This document shows positions 40,289-49,100 of a stretch of DNA of 50,820 nt, piece by piece. The notes below the pieces were generated by a model. It ran no database searches and was not told the DNA's origin. It saw only the letters and a list, made by a program, of their open reading frames with translations. Location: positions 1 to 50,820 of the forward strand of contig JAUSKT010000019.1 in NCBI GenBank assembly GCA_030646915.1. Direction: 5' to 3'. The position numbers were made by a program, and so were the translations under genes. This DNA comes from a bacterium. GTDB lineage: Bacteria; Patescibacteriota; Minisyncoccia; UBA6257; 02-FULL-45-10c. Each line of letters begins with the position of its first letter. Within the stretch, counting starts at the first letter, position 1.

Positions 40289-41320
40289 ATGAACATGATT
40301 GGCGAACTTACAATTCGAAGTTTAATTCTAATTTTTAGCTTTTCTGCGCTAGGATGGTTTTTTGCTTACCCAGTTTTTATTTATGCAAGCGAAGCCGCTT
40401 CAAATAATTTTTCCATATTAGAATCGGTTATTGCCCCCGGAGAATATTCTGCTTCGGCCAGCTATATTTTACTTGATGCATTAGATGAATTTGTTATCGG
40501 AACCAGTACTGCAAGTAGTTTTCAATTAAATGACGGATTTTTATATTATCCTTTTGTGAGTACGCCGGTTTTATCGGCAACGGCAGGCAATGGTTCAGTC
40601 GCGCTTTCTTGGACGGCCGCGCAAGGATTTTTGGGATGGAATGTGTCTGGCTATAATGTCGGAGTATCGACGGTTTCCGGCAGCCAATATGCTTTTACTT
40701 CGGTTGGCGATGTACTTGCTTCAACTCAGGCAACTTTAACTAACGGCATAATTTATTATTTTATTGTGCGGGCTGAAGACTTTTTCGGAAATTCTATTGC
40801 AACTTCAACAGAAGTTTTTGCAACACCCTCCGCACTTGGAGAAGTTGTCCAAACTCACCCCGGATCCGGCGATGGCGTTCTCATCAGCCTATTGCCATTT
40901 TTTGGCACTACTAATCCTGCCATTCCAAGAATAATTTGCAGTAGGTCAGACTTAAATTGTGATGGAAAAACTGGCCTTGCGGATTTTAGTATTCTTTTGG
41001 CCAAACCGGAACAGGCTGCCAGAAAAATTTTAAGCTATCTTTTCTCCGACTGGACCGAGACTCTCCCAATTCCTAAATCTAATTTGGAAGAATCCAGTGA
41101 ATTTGCATCTAATAAAAATTCCCAGCAAGTTTTTTCAGGAAATAATGAAATTGCCCAGTTTGTAAATATTTTCCCGCCAAGCCAAGCCATTTCAACAGTT
41201 AAAAACTTTTTATCAACTGTTAAATCTTTCCTGGAAAATTTCTGGTCTTTGTTGAAAACCGTTTCGTACTCATTGCTTCAAGGCGCAGAGGAATCAATAA
41301 ATAATATTTTAAAAAGATGA
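40289..41320 (+). CDS. Secreted protein with fibronectin type III-like and dockerin-like segments
   Basis: The 343-residue protein has a signal peptide (LILIFSFSALGWFFAYPVFIYASEA). A first beta domain (ESVIAPGEYSASASYILLDALDEFVIG) is followed by an FN3-like domain (STPVLSATAGNGSVALSWTAAQG ... GIIYYFIVRAEDFFGN). Then SDLNCDGKTGLADFSILL matches the calcium-binding half of a dockerin repeat (DxNxDGxxxxxDxxxL). The tail is Ser/Asn-rich and ends in amphipathic helices. It is the first gene of the surface operon, and its TGA stop overlaps the next ATG by 4 bases (ATGA). Confidence 0.82.
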   Translation: MNMIGELTIRSLILIFSFSALGWFFAYPVFIYASEAASNNFSILESVIAPGEYSASASYILLDALDEFVIGTSTASSFQLNDGFLYYPFVSTPVLSATAGNGSVALSWTAAQGFLGWNVSGYNVGVSTVSGSQYAFTSVGDVLASTQATLTNGIIYYFIVRAEDFFGNSIATSTEVFATPSALGEVVQTHPGSGDGVLISLLPFFGTTNPAIPRIICSRSDLNCDGKTGLADFSILLAKPEQAARKILSYLFSDWTETLPIPKSNLEESSEFASNKNSQQVFSGNNEIAQFVNIFPPSQAISTVKNFLSTVKSFLENFWSLLKTVSYSLLQGAEESINNILKR

Positions 41321-42555
41321 AAAATAAAATATTTAAAATAATTTTCTTATTATTCCTATTCCAGGGCGGAATAGCTGAAGCTGCCACTTTAAGGCTGACT
41401 CCGGCCATAGGTTCATTCATTTTAGGAAGCACTTTTGATGTTTCGGTAATTATGAATACCAATAATGTGCCAATAAATACGATAGAGGCGGAACTTAATT
41501 TTCCGGCGGATAAATTGCAGATTGCCAATCCATCGCTCGGCCATTCAATAGTCCAAATCTGGGCCAGTCCGCCCACTTTTTCTAATCGCGAGGGAAGAAT
41601 TTATTTTATCGGCGGAATTCCTTCTCCGGGAATCAATACTTCCGAAGGAGTGGTGCAATCTTTTACTTTCCGAGTGGTGGCTCCCGGCGAAGCGAAGATT
41701 TCTTTTGGTAAAAATACTTCCGTACTGGCTAATGATGGGCTTGGCACTGATATTCTCAAGCAAACTTCCCCAGCCGAATTTAAATTGCTTCTGCCGCCGC
41801 TCCAGGGTCCGGATGTTTTTTCTCCAACGCATCCGGAACAGGGGAAATGGTATCGTGATCCAAATCCAATATTAAAATGGTCTGCTTCATCAAATTCATC
41901 AGGTTTCAGTTATCTGATTGACCACAGCCCGAATACCGCGCCTCCTGCTTCGGTTATGGCTACCAGTTCTGAAGCTACTTTTGACAATTTAGAAAGCGGA
42001 ATTTGGTATTTCCATGTCCGGGAAAAAGCCGGTGGAACTTGGGGAGGGACAAGCCATTATATTTTAAATATTGATTCTTTGCCGCCGGCAGAATTTAACC
42101 CAGAAGTTTCTCCGTCTGCCAGAACTTCTAACAAAAATCCAATTTTCCGATTTTTTACCACTGATTCGCTTTCTGGCTTTGATTATTTCCAAATAAAATT
42201 GATACCCCTCAAAAGCGGGCCGACTGAATCATCTTTCTTTTACGAAGTTTCCAGCCCATACCAATTTTCTAATTTAAAAATCGGGCGGTATGAAGCAATT
42301 GTCCGGGCTTACGATAAAGCCGGCAATTTCCGGGATGGATCAGCGGTCCTGAATATTATTTTTTCGCCGCTGAGCTTTATAAATTCTGAAGGAATTGATT
42401 TCATTTTCTTCTTTATGTCCTGGCCGGCCATCCTTTCAATTTTAATCTCCATTACTTTCTTCATGTCAGTTTTTATTTTGATAATTTGGATCCGCCACCG
42501 CCACCATCTCCAGCATGCGTTTAAAGATGATTTTAAAAATTTATGGCCATTTTAA
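41317..42555 (+). CDS. Membrane-anchored protein with cohesin-like domain
   Basis: The 412-residue protein has a signal peptide (KIIFLLFLFQGGIAEAA), then a domain with the cohesin pattern: TLRLTPAIGSFILGSTFDVSVIMNTN, INTIEAELNFPADKLQI, GRIYFIGG, GVVQSFTFRVVAPGEAKISF. Ig-like repeats follow (about residues 165-345), and a membrane helix near the C-terminus (about residues 365-390) with a basic tail. Cohesins bind dockerins; the preceding gene has a dockerin-like half motif. Genes on both sides overlap this one (4 and 13 bases), so they are translationally coupled. Confidence 0.82.
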   Translation: MKNKIFKIIFLLFLFQGGIAEAATLRLTPAIGSFILGSTFDVSVIMNTNNVPINTIEAELNFPADKLQIANPSLGHSIVQIWASPPTFSNREGRIYFIGGIPSPGINTSEGVVQSFTFRVVAPGEAKISFGKNTSVLANDGLGTDILKQTSPAEFKLLLPPLQGPDVFSPTHPEQGKWYRDPNPILKWSASSNSSGFSYLIDHSPNTAPPASVMATSSEATFDNLESGIWYFHVREKAGGTWGGTSHYILNIDSLPPAEFNPEVSPSARTSNKNPIFRFFTTDSLSGFDYFQIKLIPLKSGPTESSFFYEVSSPYQFSNLKIGRYEAIVRAYDKAGNFRDGSAVLNIIFSPLSFINSEGIDFIFFFMSWPAILSILISITFFMSVFILIIWIRHRHHLQHAFKDDFKNLWPF

Positions 42556-43127
42556 ATTTTAAAATAACAAAAGCAGTATTAACGGTGATTTTTTCGGCTT
42601 TAGTGCTTTTGGGGATTTTTCTCGGAACCTCAATCAGCTTCGCTGATAATCAAAAAGCTGTTTTACCTCCGCCGGCTTTTGTGAATCCGGAAGATTTTCA
42701 TTCTGTGGAAGAAGTCTTGTATCTGGAGGGAAGAGCAAATCCAAATGCTTCCGTAACTGTGGCAGTGCAAAAGCCCGGAGAAAATTCTTTGCAGCTGACT
42801 GCCCAGGCGCTTGATTCCGGAGAGTGGATAATAGCTAAAAAAATTATTTTGGGTTCAGGAATTTATGAAATCCGCGCCCAGCAGCAATTAGGCAATTTAG
42901 TTTCTGGCTGGTCAGAGCCGCAGATTATGAAATCGATTGTTACCGGGATACATATTTTAGGCCTGAATATCCTTTATATAAATATTGTTTTAGCGCTTTT
43001 AATAATTTTAGTCCCATTGGCTGCTATTTTTTCATACTTTGTACGGCATCACTGGAAATTCCGCATATGGGTTAAAAATGGAAAACCGCATCACCCAATT
43101 TTTTCCAGAGCAAAAATTAAAAAATAA
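42543..43127 (+). CDS. Membrane protein with extracellular Ig-like domain
   Basis: The 194-residue protein has an N-terminal signal or anchor (AVLTVIFSALVLLGIFLGT), an Ig-like domain (EDFHSVEEVLYLEGRANPNASVTVAVQKPG ... GSGIYEIRAQQQLG), a second membrane helix (ILYINIVLALLIILVPLAAIFSYF) and a short basic cytoplasmic tail. It overlaps the preceding gene by 13 bases and is followed 6 bases later by the giant adhesin gene. A role as anchor or partner of the adhesin or cohesin protein is inferred from this context. Confidence 0.78.
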   Translation: MAILNFKITKAVLTVIFSALVLLGIFLGTSISFADNQKAVLPPPAFVNPEDFHSVEEVLYLEGRANPNASVTVAVQKPGENSLQLTAQALDSGEWIIAKKIILGSGIYEIRAQQQLGNLVSGWSEPQIMKSIVTGIHILGLNILYINIVLALLIILVPLAAIFSYFVRHHWKFRIWVKNGKPHHPIFSRAKIKK

Positions 43128-43133
43128 AAAATT

Positions 43134-46100
43134 ATGAAATCCCTAAGAAAATATCTTAAAAAATTATTGCTGCCAAAATCGCTTATTATCAGCGCAGTGA
43201 TATTTTTATTTTCTTTCGGGAGCGCTGCCGCGGTTTCCGGTACGCCAACGATTATTAATTATCAAGCCAGATTGACCAATTCAAGCGGAAATTTGGTCAC
43301 TGGAACTTATTATTTCAAATTTTCTATTTGGGATAATCCAACAGTGGGTTCCGGAAATCAGTTATGGCCCACTACTGCTGGCGCTCCGCATTCTACTTCA
43401 ACTACAGTCACACAAGGAGTCTTTAATATAAAAATAGGGGATACGGCAAATGGATATCCGGATCCGTTAAATTATAATTTTAATACTAATAATACTGTTT
43501 ATCTTCAAGTTGAAGTTTCCTCAGATAATGCCAGTTTTGAAAAGCTATCACCCAGAAAACAAATCTCTTCCGCCGCTTTCGCCCAAGTTGCCGGAGCAGT
43601 GAGCGGAACTTCCACCCCGTCATCTTTTGGAACAACAACCCCGATTGGAAATTCTATTGTGACGATTGAAGCATCTTCTTCTGGCGCAGTTCCTCTTTCA
43701 ATCCGCGGAGCATCCGGGCAATCAGCGAATATTTTTCAAATCCAAGATTCTACTTCCGCTAATCTTTTATATTTAAATTCCTCTGGAAGTTTATTCGCAT
43801 CCTCATCTCTCCAAGTTTCCGGCACTTCTGTTTTTTATAGCAATTTGGGAATCGGTACTTCCACGCCCGGTTCATTACTCGCAGTTCAAGGCAATGCATT
43901 AATTTCCGGAAATTTAAATGTTGCGAATATTACCGCGACGGGGACTTTGACCGTAGCCGGAACAATTACTTTCAATAACGCTTCCACTACCGGAATGCTG
44001 ACGATTGGTAATGGTTTTATTTCTTCCGCTTCTTCCACGGTGGCTGGGCCGTTCCAAGTTTCCGGAGTTCTAAATGCTTCCTCAACAATCTCTGGAGGAA
44101 CCACGACAATTAATAATTTAATCGTCACCAATACTTCCACTTCCACTTTCACCGGGGGAGTATCCGCTAATACTTTAGGAGTTACTGGAACTTCCAGTTT
44201 AGCCGGATTATCTGCCGGTTTTGGAACATTTTCCGGAAATCTTTTGAGTCTTGGCAATTTGGATATAACCGGCACTTCTACACTTAACGGCTTATCCGCC
44301 GGCTTTGGAACATTCTCCAGCAATCTCGTCACTTCCAAAGATTTAAATGTCAGCGGATTAAGTTCTTTAAGTGGTTTTATTTCCTCGGCGTCTTCTACTG
44401 TTTCAAATACTTTACAAGTTACCGGCAATATACAAGCTTCTTCTTCGGTTTCAATTGGCGGCGTATTAGCATTAACCGGTACAACCGGAACTTCAACAAT
44501 TGCCAATGGACAAGGATTTACTATTGGCTCAACTCAATTAGTGCTTCAGCAGGGCAGTGGAAAAGTTGGAATCGGAACAAATGATCCGTCCACACTTTTA
44601 CATATAAAAGGAAGTAGCCCGATTTTTAGGCTAGATAACTCGGATAATATTTACTGGGAAATCAGAGGAGCTGCTAGTCAACTTATATTCGCTGACCAAA
44701 ACAACGGGCAAAGAGCGGCTATAGATACATCTGGCAATCTGTATTTAAGCGCAGGAAACTTCAAATCTGGAACATTAGGAAGCGCTTCAGCGCCGGCTTT
44801 TACTTTTTTTAATGATGATGATACTGGTATTTTTTCCGGAGACAATATATTAGGATTTGTCACTGGAGGATTAGAGAGGTCGCGCATTAATTCTTCCGGT
44901 CAGTTGGGTATTGCCACTAATACTCCCGGAGCTTTACTGGCAGTTCAAGGAAATGCCTTAATTTCTGGAAATTTAAATGTTGCCAATATCAATGCAACTG
45001 GAACATTAACAATCCCTTATGCTTCTACAACGATGGTGACGATGACTAATGGATTCATTTCTTCGGCTTCTTCCACATTGGCCGGATCTTTGCAGATTGC
45101 CGGCGTCTTGCAAGCCTCCTCCACCATCTCCGCAGGCACCACTACTATTACTAATTTGATTGTCACTAATACTTCCACCTCCACTATTGCCGGAGGATTC
45201 GCGGTTCAAACCAACAAACTCGTGGTAGACAAAGAAACCGGAAATGTGGGGGTCGGCACTACTACTCCAGGCTCTCTTTTCTCAGTTGCCGGTGATTCTT
45301 TATTGGGCGGATTAACAACTATCTATCGAGCTATTTTTGGATCCATTTCTGCTACCGGAACCCTTGATGTTTCCGGACTTTCCACTTTTTCCGGATTAAT
45401 TTCTACTGCATCTTCCACTTTTTCTAATAATCTAAATGTCAGCGGTCCGCTTTCTGCCTCATCTACTTTGAATGTCGGAGGATTAGCTTATCTTTCCGGG
45501 TTTATTTCCACCGCCTCATCCACGATTTCCAATTCCCTCAATGTTTCCGGACCATTATCTGCTTCTTCCACTTTGTCTGTGGCCGGACTGGCTACTCAAG
45601 TTGGAGGTTTTATTTCATCGGCTTCTTCTACGGTTTCTTCCAATCTTTTAGTCTCCGGAGTTTTCAATGCTTCTTCAACAATCTCCGGAGGAACCACGAC
45701 AATCAATAATTTAATCGTCACTAACACTTCCACTTCCACAATTGCCGGCGGCTTGGCGGTTCAAACCAATAAATTAGTGGTGGACAAAGAAACTGGAAAT
45801 GTCGGGGTGGGAACGACTACTCCAGGTTCGCTCTTTTCAGTTGCCGGAAATTCTCTGTTCGACGGACTTCTGACTGCCTATCGAACTCTCTTCGGATCAA
45901 TGACTGCCACCGGCACTCTCAATGTTTCCGGACTATCCGCGCTAACCGGAGGATTTATTTCTTCGGCATCATCAACGGTAGCAGGTAATTTCCACGTCTC
46001 TGGAGTTTTGAATGCTTCCTCAACTTTGCTGGCAAACGGACTTTCTGTTTTGACTGGAGGATTTATCAGTTCTGCTTCTTCCACTGTGGCCGGATCGTTG

Positions 46101-49100
46101 CAGGTAGCTGGCAATCTTCAAGCTTCATCAACAGTTTCAGCTAATGCTCTTTTTGTGGTGGGAAATACTGGTATCGGCACAACTTCTCCAGGCGCACTCT
46201 TTGCAGTCCAAGGCAATGCTTTGTTAGCTGGAAATCTTTGGGCCAATAATATTACTGCGACTGGGACAATCACCGTAACCGGAACTTCTGGGACTTCAAC
46301 AATCGGTTCCATCACTATCGGACCGAATGGCAGATTTGGTTTTAGCACCACTACTCCTAATATCGCCAATTTTGAAGTGGCGACCAGGACGATTGCATTT
46401 AACTCTGGAGCGGATGGATCATTGGGTTCCTGGTCAACTGCCAATGCTTTGCCGGGAATCAGGGGATATCATTCTTCTGTTACTGCTAATGGATATGCAT
46501 ATGTGATTGGAGGAACTGATGGTTCTTTTCAATCTACAATTTATTATGCAAAATTAAATAGTGACGGTTCAACCGGCGCTTGGGCAACCAATGCTAATGC
46601 TTTGCCGGGAATCAGGGGCGGACATTCTTCTGTTGCTGCTAATGGATATGTATATGTGATTGGAGGTAGAGGAATTGCCAATGCTCTTCAATCCACTATT
46701 TACTATACCTCTACTGCCCGGATTATGGTTTCTGGCAATTTGGATTTATTAGGCTTAGCTAGCACCACTCTTTCTGACAGCAGCGATTTTGGTTCTAATG
46801 GCAGTTCTATTTTTGCCGGCGATATATTCAGCAATGGGAAACTAGAAGTAACCGGCAACTCTATGCTTTGGAACGGGCTTGGAGTAAATGGATTATTATC
46901 TGTAACTGCCAGTTCATCTAATCAACAAAATGTTCCGATTTTTAGCATTCAAAATGCTACCGGCACAGTTCCATTATTTCAAGTTTTGTATAATGGCCTG
47001 GCTACTTTATCTAATGGATTTATCAGTTCGGCTTCTTCCACTGTGGCCGGATCGTTGCAGGTAGCTGGCCCATTATCCGCTTCCTCTACTTTGTCAGTAG
47101 CCGGACTGGCTACTCAAGTTGGAGGTTTTATTTCCTCGGCTTCTTCTACGATTTCTTCAAATCTTTTAGTTAGTGGATTTTTAAATGCTTCTTCGTCAGC
47201 AGCTATAGGCGGCGCATTGAGCGTTGGCGGAAACATCACTATTCCAACGGGAGGTTATGGCTTATTTATTAATGGAAATAATAGTGGGCTTAGTTTAGTA
47301 GGAGGACAGAATACTTCTGGTGGAGCAAGTATTTCAATATTTGGTATTGACCATTCAACATTATCGAATGTTATTCAATTCAATAGAGTGACAGGAGGTG
47401 AATCTGCAAGAATAGATACAAATGGACGATTGGGCATCGGAACTACTTCTCCATCCCAGCCCCTTTCGGTTCATGGAGGAGCTTTAATTGCCGGTACTAC
47501 TACTGTTAATGGTTTAATTGCCACGGGTTCGGTGTATATCACCGGAAATGTCGGAATCGGGACGACGAACCCGATAGGCAGTTTGGACGTCAAAGGCGTT
47601 GGTAATACTGCGGGCAGCATCGGTTTGCAGCTGCGAAGTGGCAACTCCTCTGAAGGGTTCCTCGGCAACCAAATAGTTTTTGGAAATTCCGGAACAACTG
47701 ATTATAACCAGGCAATAAAGACCCGTCACAACAACGCAACAAATAACAATGCTTTCGACTTTTATACCTGGCAAACAGGAGATGTGGCCGGGGATATCGG
47801 CAGTCTCTTTAACATGACTATCAACGGTGGCAAAGTTGGCGTTGGTACAACTTCACCCTCTCAACGCTTATCAGTCCACGGAAATGGATTATTTTCTGGA
47901 AATCTTAGTTTGGCTAATTTAACGGCAACTGGGACTTTGACTTTTGCTAATGCTTCCACTACCGGAATGTTAACCATTGGCAATGGTTTTATTTCTTCGG
48001 CTTCCTCAACGGTTTCTTCAAGTCTTAATGTCTCTGGTTCATTTATAGCTTCATCAAGCGTAGCATTAGCAGGGGAAGTTGTTATTGGCCCCGTAGCTCC
48101 TACTGGTTTTGGCAGAGCCTTAACTATTGGCGCTGCAGATATGGCAATTAATGTAATGGATTCAGATGTTGGTGGTACTGGAATTGGGATAGAATGGAAA
48201 AGAAATAATGGTACCGCCGATTTAGGGATAAGCATAACGGGGGGTCAAGTATATTTTTCTGGCAGAGCAGGAGATGTTTTCAATTTTCGCGCCGATGGCT
48301 CTAATAACGGTTTAACTTTGGATGCTAATGAACTTGCAACTTTAGTTAATGCCACTACGACTCAACTTACAGTTACTAATAATACTTATCTTGCAACCGC
48401 TGGAGGTAGTGTCGGCATCGGGACTACTACTCCGGGTAAAAAGTTAGTATTAGAAACAGGGACACATCAAGACGGTATAAATTTAGTTCAAACTAATTCA
48501 GCTTTTGATACTGGATTTAGTATTAATAATAGAAATGTTGTTAGCTACTTTGGGGGATGGTCTACAACTAAACTATTTATAAACGGCATGGCTGACTGGA
48601 CTGGCGGAGTTGAAGTTGGTTCGTTTGCCGGAAGTAAAACAAGTAATTTATTAATAAACGGTAATGTCGGCATTGGGACGGATAGTCCTGACTCCAATCT
48701 CGATGTTGTTAATACTGGTGCTGGTGCGGATAATATAATTTTGACGCTACAAAGCGATTCTGGAACGCCAGCCGCAGAGGACATTGCTAGGATTGACTTC
48801 AAATTCTCGGACGCTGGCGGGAATCAGGATGTAATGGCATCGGTAGTTGGCGTAGATGAAGACCCCGCAGAGGGAACCGAGGACGGTGGTCTTGCATTTT
48901 ATACTAGAGCCGCTGGCGGTTCTGTGACTGAAAAAGTGCGTTTAGGCTCAACTGGCAATCTTGGAATTGGCACTACCACTCCAGGCGCATTATTTTCAGT
49001 CCAAGGTAATGCTTTATTAGCTGGAAATCTTTGGGCCAATAATATTACGGCGACTGGAACTATCGGTATAAATGCAAATCAAAAACTTATATTAAATAGC

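Noticed and set aside
43886-48802. Several long open frames on the minus strand across the giant adhesin gene
   Set aside because: They are a by-product of the biased, repetitive codon use of the plus-strand gene: low-complexity Pro/Val/Glu-rich products with no signals of their own.
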